Shown one piece after another: positions 13,101-26,888 of a DNA stretch of 64,000 bases. Each line of letters starts with the position of its first letter. The first letter of the stretch is position 1. The position numbers and the translations under genes are program-made. The stretch is from Chrysomallon squamiferum. Its lineage: Eukaryota > Mollusca > Gastropoda > Neomphalida > Peltospiridae. The DNA lies in NCBI GenBank assembly GCA_012295275.1, contig CM022672.1, positions 28,206,972 through 28,270,971 of the forward strand. The letters are read 5' to 3'. The notes under the pieces are model-generated. The model was not told the DNA's origin and searched no databases. It saw nothing but the letters and a program-made list of their open reading frames with translations.

Positions 13101-16100
13101 TCTGAATTATTGAAAATAAATAAAAGAAGTTATACATGCTGTATTCAACATATTTATTCAGAAAAATATCTAGTGCTATGTACATTATGAAAGAGGAAAT
13201 CTACTTATGCTACACAGTGGGCAATTCTTTTTCCAAATTGGCAGCAAGGATCTTTTATATCTACCTTCACCAAAACAAGAACATTTATTGATATCCAGCA
13301 ACGGCTTCAAAGGATATGGTCCAAAGATACAATTCATTATACCATTCAATCCAAATGTATTAAAATACTCTAGTCATATCACACATCAGTTTTCATACTG
13401 ATGTACCACATTTATTCACTGGGCTCAGTCAGAGTTAACTGACACTCTTTAAAAGACAACAAATATCAAAAATAAAACTCCAACTCATTTTAGAAAAATA
13501 TGACTGTCAAACCTGCATGATTATTCTTTCACCCGTAAACAATGAGGAGTCACGTATATATTCCAATATTTCCACCTGTTTTCTTTATTAGAGAAAAAAA
13601 GAAATGCATCTTTTAGTTTAAAAATAAAAGAAAACAATCTGATCATTTAAAACTAAGCCAAGAAAACTGTAATATTTTTATAGTTAGATATTTATTTCAT
13701 GTGTGTATATATTTGTGTTTGGGCATGTGTCTTCCTGTCTAAAATTAGTTTATTCCATTTAATTATTAATGATGCATGATTTCTCTTTGTTAATAATATT
13801 TAAAAATAATGTTTAAAATAGGTACTTAGCAATTTTTCTGGTTTCAGTTGGTGCTCTTTCTGATATTTCCATTAAAAAATTAGTTAGAGACTTGGTAAGT
13901 TTCAGAGAATGTGTCTATGAAATAAATAAGAAGGGCAATATTTAAGTAAAAACCTAAATAAAATTTAGTAAGCTTCCAACTGAATATATATATATATATA
14001 TATATAAACAACTAATTCATTAAGGTATCTTTTTTAAAACATATAGAGTGAGAGAGACAAACAGACAGACAAACAGGCATCCTAAATGAATCCCAATCCC
14101 ATTCATTGGAAATCCCTCAGAGTATATATTGGTTACAATATTAACACAAAAAAGGTTTGAGATACCGCCAAAGTAGGTGACACTTTTTCTTGTTGTATTA
14201 AAATGCTGTTGACTAAACTGGTCACTTGTGAAAGTGTGTCTTTGTCTGATATCATTAAAAACTGCAGGGAGTGCATCAAAAATTCATGAAGCTGTGAAAA
14301 AATAATATAAATATTTCATTGGAGTTATTCACAAGATCTACAGATTTTCAGATTATATTTTCTTATTTTCTTAGTTTCTTTAATCCACATGTGAAATACA
14401 CTAAAACAAGTATGTTCCTACTTCTGTTATTCCTAAATAAAATGGCTTTATATTCAGGAAAACTATTTGTTTTAATAATATATTTAAATTAAATTTTTTT
14501 AATTTATAGTTATGACTGGTGAATATTTAAGAAACAATAACTGATAAATAAAGTTACATTGTGAAATAATATATGATTTCAAAAGTATTACTAAATAAAT
14601 ATAATAATAAAGAAAAGGAGCATATGATTTGTACTAATGTTTAAGGTTGTAGTGTTTCTTAACAAATCTGAACAAATATATTTCATTGATGGTGTGTGTT
14701 CATGTTTTGAGTATGAAAACATGGGTGTAGATATATATATCCACCATATATTTTTATTGTGAAAATAGATATGTAATATTCTTAAATATTCAGAATATGA
14801 ACAATCAGATAGATATATGTTGACCTTAAATGCTCTTGTTGCAGATCACTTTATGGAATGAGCAAACTTCATGTAAAATCAGTTACCTGTGATTTTTTAT
14901 TCTTCTTATTCAACATCATATTACTGTTGTCCCAATTTCTGTCATTACCAAGCATTTCAATAATATTCACAGCATGTTGAATAAAATCTGAAATAAACTA
15001 TAATTATTAACAATACAGCTTACATTATTTAATAATTAAACAAAAATATATATATTTTAAAATATGAAAATTAATCATCTTAATTTTTTATGTTTTTTAT
15101 AAAATAAAATGTATCCAAAGTAAAACTGGTTTATACGTTTTTGACAACTTTTTATGTTTATAATATTTAAAGAAAAATTAATTTAAAAAATAAAAGGGTA
15201 CAAAATTCAAAAAACATGCAGAAGAAAAAAAATTAAATAAAAATCTTTAAAGACTTCTATCTGATCAAATACTTTAACTGCAAAAGAGCATTTGATGTAA
15301 ATTATTAAAGTTTGAGTTTTATCTTGTGAACCTTGTGTTTTTTCATGAGAATATGATTTTTCAAACTGAAAGTTTTTTATAGCAGAATCCAACAAATCAA
15401 GATTATCTTCATCTCCATCAACCTGAAACACAGCAACAGTATTTACTTTTTATTTTTAACAATGAAAAATAGAATTTGCATTTATTATTTAACATTTCTC
15501 TAAATACTATCCTTCAATCTCTGGGCACTACTAAGATCTCTTCAACTGTTATACCTTAATCTTGTATAAAATTATTATTACTTTTTGTATATTTAGCATA
15601 CTTCCAAATTCTAACACCTGATTTGTTTACAAATAATTTGTCTTATAGTTTTAGCTAATAATTAAATATGACAATAAACATCAATTTTGTGAAGATGGTT
15701 TCCCATTTAACATCTATAAAGAAAACTGTAGAAAGCCCAGTGAAAATCATTTGCCAATTTCTAACACTTCAGCTTAGCAAAGATGTTTTTACATGGCAGC
15801 ACATGAGTACATTTGGGTTAAATATTAAAAATCAATATTTATTTATTATAAGAAACTGATGTTTTGATTTGTTTTGTTTTATTTTGTTTGTTTGAGGGTT
15901 TTTTTAAGATAAACAAAAAATAAATAAATAAAATAAAATAAAAAGTCTTGAAAGAAGATACAAAATAAATAAAAATAAAAAAAAGAAGGTAAAAAGACAT
16001 TAATTAAAAGAAAATCTATAAGAACTGTTTATGTTCTAACAGAAGGAAAAACATTTAAATTTTTTTTCTTCTAATTTTGGTTTATAATTAAAAGCTTTTT

Positions 16101-16878
16101 CATTTATTCCCACAATCATCATAACCCTCCTTTACTGAAACCCTGGATCTGCCTTCGCATATATTACCTGAACTGATAAAGATGCAAAGGTACTGGTTTC
16201 TAATGAATCTGAAATTCCAATTTCTAGTATTAACCAGTGGTTATTTTCCTTTGAGCCCATTGGAAGTGTGAGTGTCTTTACTGTATCTTTATAACCGTGA
16301 TACAATAAAATATCTGAAAAAATGGTAGCTGTTCTGAAATTAGTTTATCTTAAGAAAAAATAATATTTATAATCCTCTAACAGATTTAAAATGAAATGAT
16401 ATACAGTTATATAAGATGTAGTTATAATTCATTTTAAATAAACAAATAATAATTTTCACCATTTATTACCTTTATAATGTCTCTTTTTTGTATTTTGAAA
16501 GATTGCATTAATAATACCTGATTTTGTTTATAAATTTTTCCTGTAATAATAATCAACATCAACACAGAAATAATTATTTGCATAATACCTGATATGACTG
16601 TTTTGAGGTAGATTCTATATTTTAGAGGTAAATGAGGATCATGATATCTGGCACAATTCACAGAAAATTTAGTGACAAGAGCTTGGCCTTTCTCAGGCTG
16701 AATGGTGCATGACCCTCCGACTGGTGGTGAATTTGTAGTGAATGAATAAACCCCAGATATGGAAGAATATTTTCCTTGGCCTTAAAACAATTTATTTCTA
16801 TTTTATTGTGTCTCATTAAATAGATAACAATAAAAATGTAACAAGATATTTATTGAACATATTCTTATTATATATATA

Positions 16879-16915
<37 letters not shown>

Positions 16916-18076
16916 TAATTTTAGTTAAATTATATATTTTAAAATCTAATAACATTCTTCCTAGGTTAACTCTTAAATTTAATGTTAAGAATGCAACAGA
17001 AAAATATGCTCTGATTAAATGCCTGTGTTAAATGGTTGATTTATTAACAGATTTATTTTAACATACCTTAATAATAAATAATTAATAAATAAGAGATCTT
17101 CTAACTACATATTCAAACAAACAAGAAATTACAAACCAAGACACTTGATAAAAAGGCTCTGGATGAGATGCTAAATAATTCAGTGGACTTGCCAAGCAGA
17201 ACTTATCATGGCAGATCACTTCAGGTCCTGACTGATTCTTGATCCAATCCTGCTCACAAAGTAAAAATAAATGTACTCACCTGAAACCTCAAAGTAATAT
17301 GGAACTGGTTCTTTTAAAGCTAATGGCTGAATAACTACAGCTTTTCTTTTATTTCCTGTAGGAGAGTTCTGTCCCCAATCTGAAAATGGTATTTTACCAA
17401 ACTGACTACTGTACAATGTCCATAGATACTCTGGCATTTCTCTTTCAAACTGCAGTACAAAAATTTCATCAGGATTGACAACATCAGCACAGTTGAATAT
17501 ACATCTGCAAAAATAATAGATGCAATGAATAGCAAGCTATTTTTCGCTGATAATTATTCACTGTATAAATATGATTTAAAACTCACTGTATGTATGTATT
17601 AATGGTTGTTATTGTTCTTTTATTAAACATATTTTTCAATATTATATATATATAAGTGTTTCACTATTTTTATTTTTTTTACTTTAGAAATTTATTAATT
17701 AATTAAGTATTTTCCTTACATAAAATTTACACAAATAAAACTGGGACAAATAGCCTATCAAAATCCAGAGCAGTAATAAGCATTCCGATAATCCATTTAC
17801 GAACTGAAGAGCACTCTGCAAAAGGCCCCGTTTGAAATCATATTTATTTTAAGAAAATCGGCATAAATGTATATCATCCAGATATTGTTTGATTATACTA
17901 CTTTGTTCATATTTTGTAGTTGTAAGGAGTGTCCACATATATAGCTTGTAACAACATACTACTTACTTTACATTCATTATTTCAGTGGTTCTATTGCTGC
18001 AGACCCCAACCAGCCAACTGAGGCAACAGAGTGACAGGAGATGAAAAAAATGGAAATCCATTAATGCCCGAAACAT
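4178..18076 (-). CDS. Polycystin-1-like / receptor-for-egg-jelly-like membrane protein (REJ-GPS-TM-PLAT), lacking the channel half
   Basis: Coding exons: 18076-17967, 17504-17281, 16780-16589, 16313-16168, 15422-15332, 14987-14887, 14291-14166, 13575-13513, 13078-12818, 11958-11805, 11206-10857, 10316-10188, 9540-9313, 8723-8443, 6703-6080, 5604-5348, 4263-4178; 3423 nt, 1140 residues, all phases consistent. Residues 1-27 are a signal peptide. An REJ-type region starts near 128 (NSPPVGGSC at 128-136). The GPS motif spans 633-667 (C633, W636, W643, C648, C661, C663). Helix 1 is about 694-714. PLAT runs from about 740 to 860 (VTGWWPRAG, then PSWYLKQLVIEDIQT). Further hydrophobic segments lie at about 904-921, 943-966, 1028-1052 and 1063-1098 (KWLISF...VTQPLKV, a family signature). 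A Lys/Glu-rich linker is at about 998-1024. The protein ends at 1140, so the polycystin-2-like channel helices are absent, as are LRR, WSC and PKD repeats. Exon 5's donor (15332) is the weakest call. Vertebrate relatives are PKD1, PKD1L2/3 and PKDREJ; exact orthology is uncertain. Confidence 0.87.
6875..8360 (+). mobile_element. Tc1/mariner-family DNA transposon, inactive, in intron 14 of the polycystin-like gene
   Basis: Terminal inverted repeats: the left end reads CTCTCCTAAAAAAGAAATGC and the right end, reverse-complemented, reads CTCTAACAAAAAAGAAATGC, with similarity continuing through AAAA. Each end is flanked by TA (6873-6874 and 8361-8362), the target-site duplication expected for Tc1/mariner. 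The element is about 1.49 kb and holds a broken transposase in plus orientation, opposite to the host gene. It lies between host exons 14 and 15, so it does not interrupt coding sequence. Confidence 0.92.
7192..8189 (+). pseudogene. Decayed Tc1-like transposase (DDE superfamily)
   Basis: The reading begins MPRLSEPQ followed at once by a stop codon and a frameshift. It continues with a helix-turn-helix/GRPR-type DNA-binding region (RDRPRSGRPRVTTR, RISAQTVCNHLREAGI), a frameshifted centre, a well-preserved block (MVWAAISYTGRTNLVHIQGN) and a C-terminus ending GGHTRY then TGA. Damage includes stops after MPRLSEPQ, after the HTH region and inside the WPS-stop-SPDLNP block. Of the catalytic residues, the first Asp can still be read in FSDKPRF. 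The second position is Asn (FQNNNARPH, normally a QDNARPH-like motif), and the Glu of the usual NPIEHLW block is Gln (NPIQHLW). It therefore cannot encode an active enzyme. About 1 kb, the family's usual length of about 340 codons. Confidence 0.9.
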
Positions 18077-19180
18077 TTTCATATTATTAATATAAACTTG
18101 CTTTACACGATATGATTAGTATTGTAAACTAAAAACCTGTCAGCTAAAAATCTAGCTTTCCTTTCGTTAAATGTTATTTCTGTCCATGACAGGTGACCGT
18201 TTAATCAAGGGAAATTATCATATTTAAACAAGGGAGATTACTATGTATAATCTACGCTGGTTATTGTGTACTATCAAACGCTAACGTTGGGTGTTGATAT
18301 TACTCAGATTGAAATAGTTCTTCAAATGACTGAACAATTAAATATTACTATATAAAATTAAACAATTTCGGAGCTTATTATCTCAAATTTTATTAACTGT
18401 TAGTTTATTTTTATTTATTTTTTTCTCTCTCTTTATTGTCCTTAAAGATACGTATCAGAGATTACAGTGAACTCAATCTGCTATGATTTCTTTCATACTG
18501 TGTTTTTTTTTACATTTAAACATCAAGTACATAACTATTATTCAAAGGCATCATAGAAGAAATTTAAATCGTAACCTTATAAACAGATAAAAATTAAAAG
18601 ATTAAAGTTTGATGAACTAGGCATATCTGTCTCACGGAATCTTGAAAGAAAAATGAGTATTTTTATGTTTTACAAACACACACACACACACGCACACAAA
18701 CACATTAACACACAAACACACGCATAGACATGCACACATATATATATCATACATATATACATTTTTAAATAATAGTTGATATAAACGATCTCAGGCCTAC
18801 TTTATCATAACGATTCAGATCTTATAAATAACGTTGAGATAATGAAATTCTCAAATTTACCCAAGGTTAATGAGAAGTTTATATATTTTTTCAAAATTTG
18901 TGTTTAGAACCAGACTGTATAAAACCGTGAGAATTTTTGCATGAAGCATATCCAGATGATTAGCCGATTTATGTAACATACTCAGATGCTACTTGTTTTG
19001 ATATCTCTTCTTTTTTTTTTTAAACACTATAAGAGAGTACATGGATGATGTTACTTATCTATGATGAATAAAATTTCAGTTATCTTAATGTCCTAAATAG
19101 ATTAAAACGAGGACAGATTTTTGTCAAGTCGATGTGAAAATTATTGGTTACAAAAACCGTTAATCATTATTTATGTAAGT
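18077..19180. promoter_or_regulatory. Divergent intergenic region between the polycystin-like gene and lectin gene A
   Basis: About 1.1 kb separates two start codons on opposite strands (18076 minus, 19181 plus), so both promoters must lie here or in upstream non-coding exons. It is AT-rich, with a (CA)n-type tract at about 18677-18740. No canonical TATA arrangement or conserved site could be assigned with confidence. The arrangement suggests shared regulation of two surface-protein genes, but that is inference. Confidence 0.5.
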
Positions 19181-22100
19181 ATGCTATTTACAACTATTAA
19201 CCTAGGATTTGCGTATCTTTTAACTGGTAAGTAATGTACATGTTTATCAGTCTTTAATGTTATTAAATGTGATAAATGATATCTGCCATTAACATTTATT
19301 TTAAGGTACTTTATGGCTACGGACAATGAGTTAATTTGGTTATCAGGTTTTGTCCGGTGAATGATTTTATTTTTAAATTTTAGCTATAAGTGACTGTGCC
19401 TGAACCGTACATGCATTAACAAAATAGTGGGTCTGTGCTGATAAAGTTATGATTAAGTGAAGCAACACTCATGAGAATCGATAAAGGTTCATAAATTTAT
19501 TTAGGTGTCTTTGAGAGGATATATCATAACAGCCCCAAAAACAGTTTTATACACCTTCCACTTTCTATCCGTATAATATACTAACATCCTTCTGCATCTT
19601 TTTTGCTGCATATATAGTAAAGTTCATCATTTTCAAATGTACAGTGAATACCTTAAAACCTTTAAGTAAATATATTTAAATACGATTCACTTGTAGATCT
19701 GGTTGTACGGGTTTCCACTCAGGATGATGCTTGTCCTGCAGGCTGGTACCAGTTCAAAGACAGATGTATCATGGTGGAAAATGTTAACCAACTACTATGG
19801 CGAGAAGCGAAAGCCACATGCCAGGCCCAGGCAGCGACTTTACTTAGATTTGAAACAAGTGACGACAAAGTAAGATACATCGCTTTTGTAACACCAATTT
19901 GTCACGAAACCTTAAAAATTTGTTTGATTAAAAATAAAATAAAAAATTCTGTATACTTCACTGTTTTTGAGAAGTGATTTATAACATACATCTTACTGCG
20001 TTACAATAAAGAGTGGATTATGGGGTGAAATCAACAGTTTCCAGTTTCATATCACTAAATACCAGTTTTCATTTTCTTTCTTTCTTTTTTTTTTAAATTC
20101 CATTTACAAACATTACCAAATAATGTGTGGAGGTAACAGTAAATGTTTTTACATAAATAGTTACATGTACATGCACACACACCTACATAAAAATATACAT
20201 ACACATACACATACACAAAATACATAATGATTCAGGTATTTTAAATTTTTAAATATATTTAATACGACACATCGAATTAACTATATTATTCTCAAATTTG
20301 ACATAAAATCAGTGAGAGGATTAGATTTCTTTTTATTTTAGAAATTATATATATTTTAACATGCATTTAAACTAATGTATATACTTACGTATTCTACATT
20401 TTCTCTTTCTTTTTTATTGTTTGTTTATTATTTTTTATTATTATTTGTATTATTATTTATTTATTTATCTCATTACAATTTGTTCTAATTTTTATGTGTA
20501 TGTTATTTGGAAATTGTTTTCTAATTGTAATCTATTATTGATACAGATAATTATTTATATTTGTATTTAGAAAACATTTGCACAACTGGCCAGACAATGG
20601 CCAGTGGATGGATGGTGGTCAGATCTCAACGATCAGTATCATAAAGGACACTGGAGATGGGGTGATGATGAATTTGTAACCAGTGGTGAAATGTAAGCTT
20701 TTATCAGTAGAAAAGTAATACTCCAAACAACTGTATCTAATGTTTACCTGACAAACGAAGTGTGAACTCAGTTACATATTTAACAATGATTAACTTCAAA
20801 ATAACATTAATAAATATACCGTTCAGTTGTCGAAGTGGTGTATATTTAAAACGAAAAATGAATGAAGGTACGTACCATAACCCAGTTTCGTTAACTGTAG
20901 ATACTTTAAATCCATATACTCTCTTAAACTGTACACAAACAATAGCCAAGTTTAATTTGTATTATACGATGTCACGTATAAGTGACTAATGATTGGTACT
21001 TTAATTGGTATTGAAAATTATAAATTACTTTGTTAATATTTCTATTTCTTTTTCTTCTTTTTTCTTCTTCTTTTTCTTCTTCTAATAATGTTAAATATCA
21101 AAACTATTTTTCAGACAGTGGAATAAAGAACCAGACGATGTGAAACACATTGAGAATTGTGTTGAAATTAACTTTGCAGGTAACGCTAGTGACGAAACCT
21201 GTTCCAAATTGCGAGGATTTATCTGTGAATATAAGAAGGGTAGGAATTATACAAACAATATACAAAATAATACACACAGTCACGTATACAGAGCAATGCT
21301 TACGTAACCAGATATGTTTATTTATATACCTTTCATAATTCAGTTTTAAATTTACACACACACACACATGTATATATGTATGTATAGTTCATTAAATCAA
21401 ATGAAAGGAAATATTAAATTTTATAGATTCTGGAAGCTATTTAGTTTATTTTTATAATATAGTGGATTCGAATAATTTTAACTAGGTTTTATAGTAATAA
21501 TAATAATAATAATAAAACTAAGACGATATATGTATATATAAAACAGCATCTCAAGGTGATGTAGGCTGTGTTGATGGCTGGAAGGAGTGGACTGCATCGT
21601 GTTACTACATCAGCGACACCGGAGACCCAACACAACTACTAGGCTGGCAGGACTCGTTGTCCTGGTGTCAGAAAAATGCACCCAGCAAAGCAGCGAGTCT
21701 TGTTAGTTTTGACAGTGTCGCAGAGCTGGTTAGTAGTGGATAGATAATTAGTAAAGTATGATATGTTAAATCGTTTTCTGGTGCTTCATATATGTTAAAT
21801 GTTTTTATAACAACTACAATTTTAAAATCGTTTTCTAGCAGTTTAGACATTTTTTGTCTAGTAACCAACCTAACAGGCAACAAAAGACTACGTGAACGAT
21901 TTTAATTAAAATAATATTGTTTGTTTATTTTGTTTTGTTTTGTTGCTGTTGTTTTTGATTCCGTCAGTTTCCGAAATCACAGGTCTTAGCGAGTGATCAA
22001 TACGATCTCTAAAAGTCTTTAAAGTCAAAGATAATCGCTAGGGTCAAAGGAAAGAAAATTATCATTAGCAAACATTATATATCTTATTCTGTATATCTAT

Positions 22101-23768
22101 CTATCTATTGTGACCGAAACAAATGTATCTATGCTTTTAAATTTTGTTGTTTAAAAATGTTTAAATCAGAATACTTTAAAATGGCTGTTCTGTTTACATT
22201 TTATATGCAGAAAACAGTGACCAGTTTTCTGGCTGCATCAGTAAGGAACAGTTACTATTGGTGGATTGGCTTAAATGACAGACAAAATGAAGGATCTTGG
22301 GTATGGGCTAATGGACTGCCAGCAGACATGTCTCTTATGTAAGTTATGAAAACTGCTTGATAATTTTTCACAAGCTTTAAAATATTTTTTTTTATTTTTT
22401 TCTTTGTAATAATATGATTACATAAATTTCAGACATGGAGGGGAAGTGTGTGTGTGTATGTATGTGTGTGTGTGTGTGTGTGCGTGCGTGTGTGTTTGTG
22501 TGTTTCCATATCTTTCTGTTAATTATCTATATGAAGTTATGTTTTATCTACTAGACTCTGGGATTCTTCGCCAGGTGGTATGACCAGTGTAGATCAGTGT
22601 GGACTTGTCCACAGCAACGGATTATTATCCACAGCTCCATGCAGTCAGCTCAATCATTTCATATGTATTAAAAGTGCGATTCCTGGTGCGTGTAAATTTA
22701 ATTACTTCATAAGTTCTAATCGTTATGTATGTAAACTTAATAATTTCCTATATCTTAAAATGTCCAGTTCATGTACATATAAATTCAGTCATTTCCTATA
22801 TATTTTATTAAAAATGCCAAAATTATCTAAATAAATTTAATAACTTCAATAAAATTAAAACTGAATTCTATAGCTCTAATAAGGATATAAAAATGGCCGG
22901 ATAGTCATTCTGTGATTTGGTTTTTAAGACCTTAAAGTACATGCTAGCATGCTGAATGCTTTGCAAAACTCTTTGCAAAAAAAAAACAACTATAGTTAAG
23001 AGATAGTGAGATCCAGTGGTTGTGCTGCAGTATAATGTCATAAGTGCTGATAAAATTTGTGATGATAATATACAGCAATATAGCCACGTCTGACAAAAAG
23101 CATGATTTTATCAATTAGCTGAAACACTTTTATTTTGATATTCTATAAAGTTGATAAATAATGTTTTGCTTTTAATGCAAGATGCCGTTTTAACAGTTAT
23201 TGGCTGCTAAACGTAGCATATAAGGTAACGCTAAAGGCTTCTTATTTTATTCAACTCAGTATATAAAATTATATAAATTAATATATATATAAAAAAATAT
23301 GAATATATTAAAATTAATGAAAATGTGTCGAAATGGTTTTTAAAACAAATTCTGATTCCCTTCTTTCAGAAGCAGCTTTACTGTATAGTAAAAATGGTTG
23401 TCCAGGTGCATGGACAAGAGCAGGACCAAAGTGTTATCTGTTCAATTTAAATGTGACAGTGACACGTAAGCAGGGTCAGGCCATTTGTAGGAGAGAAGGA
23501 GGAAACTTGATTAAGGTGGAATCAGAAGATGAAAATGTGAGAAAAATCAGATTATTATTTTTTTTTTTTTACGATTCGTCAGTCTGTTTCAATGACTTAT
23601 CAGTTATCTGTAACAAGTTTACAGAATGAATATCTGTTTAACGACTTCTTTTCAATATTAACGTTTGTTTGGGATAAAATTCGTAGGGGTTTTTTTTCCA
23701 TTATTTTTTATTTGTTTATTTTATTTTATTTTATTTTATATTATTTAAATTTGTTTTTCTTTCAATTT

Positions 23769-23800
<32 letters not shown>

Positions 23801-25490
23801 ATTATCGGAGACAGAACAAAACCACCACTCCTGTTACATTCTTTTCTTATCCCCGTCTTCTAGATAACTTTATTTTTATTTTATTTTATTATTATATTCT
23901 TAATCTTTCACAAATAATTATGTGAGAAATGGCAAATTTTATATTTTAAAGTGTGTGTGTGTAAGTGTGTATGTGTGTGGGGGTGTTTGTGGGTGTGTGG
24001 GTGTTACAGACATAAATTAAAAGTAGAATTTATTTCAGACTTGGTTGGTTCTTCAATCAAGACTGTTAGATTTAAATAATGTGTGGACAGGTCTTCAGAG
24101 AACTGCGCCAAACATCAATTCCTGGAAATGGTACGACGGCACTCCTCTTAATTCAAAATATATGTAAGATCTTTATTTATCATTGTTAATTTATTATTGT
24201 TGTTTCTGTTGTTGTTGTTGTTGGTGTTGTTATTGTTGCAAATTGTTCTCGTCGATGTTATTGTTAAATAACTTAAATAATAATAAATGTGGACTGCTTT
24301 TTTTAATGTCGTTTACTATTTTATAATCATAATTTGATACGATTTGAGATTTATATGTTAATGATGATTATATTGATGATTAACACACTGAATCCGATGA
24401 TAATAAATTCATTTTGTTGTTTACAGTTCCTGGAGCCGTGAACCAAATGATTTCAAAGGAGTGGAAGACTGCGCATTCATTAATCAAGACAGCTCATTCA
24501 TAGACTCTTCTTGTTTTGCTGGAGCCGGTTATATTTGTGAAATGTTATCAGAAAGTAAGTAACTAAAACTCACTTAGAATTCTTGGCATGGGAATAAGAC
24601 AAAACCTGAACCTTGGAATCGTGCTGGTAGCATAAATGTTGATGACTATATATGAATACATCCATGCCATCCCATATGAAATCATAACTTTTAAGACTTT
24701 TAGCGAGAACACAAATTACTTTAAATTAAGAGCAATTAAAATAAAACAAATCTGTTGACTTGGATTAATACTGTTCATTGCATATAATAGTAACAGTTAG
24801 TAAGCTGGTAAAAAATTGATGATTAATGCTATTAGTTACTATTATTAATACTGATATTAATAATATTATTATTAATATTAGTACTACAACTACACCTGTT
24901 CCTATCGCCATTATTTCTTCTGTCACTAGTATAACTACAACTACTGCATACTAGTGTTAATACTGCTACTGCTACTATACTTTACTGCTACATTTTATTT
25001 TTTTAGATGCCCCTTGTCCCTCGGGATGGATTTCAAATGACATTTCAGGCGAGGGCGGTACCAATTGTTATTTTATAAGTGACACGAACTCCACATCTTT
25101 GATGTCGTGGTTCGAGGCCAGAGATTACTGCTCAAAAGTATCAGATTTAAACTCTTTTCTGTTGGCAATAAGCGACGAGAATGAACAGGTAACCAAGTTT
25201 AATATCTAGTTGAAAACTGGATTAAAATAATGAAGTTAATGTTTCGTGTCGAATGTTTATCTTACTGAACCCTCCTGGATTTTATAAAATTATGTTGAAT
25301 CTAGGCGACTGAATTTGATGTTCAGTAGATGAAAATGACATCATGTGATATGACGTAAAATGATGCAATATATTTTGAAGTAATACAATGCTTTATCAAA
25401 CTACAAGCTTAAAGTATTAAATACGACATTTTTATTTCTTTTTCTTTTTTTCGATTGTTTTCAAGATATAATAATAATGCGTACCTATAA

Positions 25491-25537
<47 letters not shown>

Positions 25538-26888
25538 GTAATAATAACTATCACAATCAATTTGAGAGCTCTAGAATGCAACAGGATATACGACGTTCTA
25601 CGTATTTGATCGAAAATAGATCGAGCATTGATGCCACATTTCATATGCTGTAATACGACAGAATCTAACCAAACACGTTACTTCATTAAATTACCATAAC
25701 TTATGCCAGCTTGTAGAAGGCTATTGGATGGCCGAGATTATGAACACAGCTGACATCGAGAACAGTACTGGCATAGATGTTGCGAGAACATATGTTGCCG
25801 CCTACATAATAATCCAAATAACCTTTCCAGTTAATATGGACTTGTACTGCGGCGTTTAAAACTCTTTTGTCAGTGTTTTTTGCGAACACATTTTTATTCA
25901 CCTTAAAGGCTTCAACTCGACACAGTACATTACTAAAATACTTATGAAAAATTAAAAACAAACTAACAAAAACCTTCTTATTATTGTTAAGTTTTGATTT
26001 TATTATTTGTTTACTAAGCGATTTGTTCAGCAACAGCTGATGTCCTTGAAAGCGACCCCTATCGGCTGGTGGACAGACCTCACGGACATGGCCACAGAGG
26101 GAGTGTGGTTGAATGCTGATATTTCAGAGCAACCAGCACCAGGCTTAATGTAATATTATAATTTAATGCTGCATTTCAAGTACATGTCAAATGAATTTAT
26201 ATAACGATGTTAAAATTTATTAAAATTTAATTACAAGATGTCGAAGACTTGGAATGGTAGATAGAACGAAAAAATAAGTAAATTGTTCTCAACATTTTAA
26301 TTAAAATTTTATATACACTAAAAAATTAAATGTAATTGATACGGAAACCTATAGACCTATCTCACAAATGGACTTCAATACCCGATTTTAAAACACATTT
26401 TTTTTTTTCTTTTTTGGGTGTGGGATTCAGAAACTGGGCTAAAGAGCCGAACAACTTTGGCGGAAATGAAAACTGTGTGGTGTTTTATTACGGAGGACAA
26501 TACAATGATTTAAAATGTGATGCCAAAACAGCGGTAGTGTGTGAGCGAAAAGCCTTTATTAAAAGTAAGGATATTACTTTTATATAAAGTTAAACCAAAA
26601 GTTACAAAAAATATTAAAACAATACTAGTAATAATAATCCGAATTGTGTGTGTGCACATTCATGTTTCAAATTGTGAATTAAATTGATACATGGACTTGC
26701 AAAATATTTTTCAGTTTATTTTTTAAATGCAGTTTTAAATTAAAATTTCTGTCATGTGTTTGAAATATTTATAAACTATTCTTTTTTATATATCCACAGG
26801 TTATTCGAGTCAAAACAACGCAGGTTCGTTGCGTATAAGCTGGATATTGAGTTCCGTATTATTTATGTATACTTTGATTGAAAAATAA
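19181..26888 (+). CDS. Secreted/tail-anchored protein with four C-type lectin domains (lectin gene A)
   Basis: Coding exons: 19181-19226, 19697-19869, 20571-20692, 21115-21239, 21547-21728, 22211-22338, 22555-22685, 23370-23536, 24039-24163, 24427-24554, 25007-25188, 26031-26149, 26431-26564, 26800-26888; 1851 nt, 616 residues. Residues 1-16 are a short signal peptide. Four CTLDs follow at about 27-153, 164-297, 313-440 and 446-585, each encoded by three exons with phase pattern 1-0-2-1. The carbohydrate-specificity tripeptide is EPD at 119-121 in CTLD1, absent in CTLD2 (WDSSPGG at 261), EPN at 405-407 in CTLD3 and EPN at 548-550 in CTLD4. Only CTLD4 also keeps a downstream Asn-Asp (568-569), the usual calcium/mannose-type set. 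Residues 588-616 hold a small-residue patch (NNAGS, 593-597) then a hydrophobic tail to the stop: a GPI-signal-like or single-helix anchor. The layout is similar to macrophage mannose receptor repeats, but without its ricin and fibronectin domains. Confidence 0.9.
25494..25536. repeat. (AAT)n microsatellite in intron 11 of lectin gene A
   Basis: About 14 pure AAT units lie between exons 11 and 12. It is a simple-sequence tract with no coding role. Confidence 0.9.

Noticed and set aside
25701-26033. A 110-codon minus-strand open frame between lectin A exons 11 and 12.
   Set aside because: It lies in intron sequence opposite the lectin gene, has no similarity to any family I know, and no splice partner.
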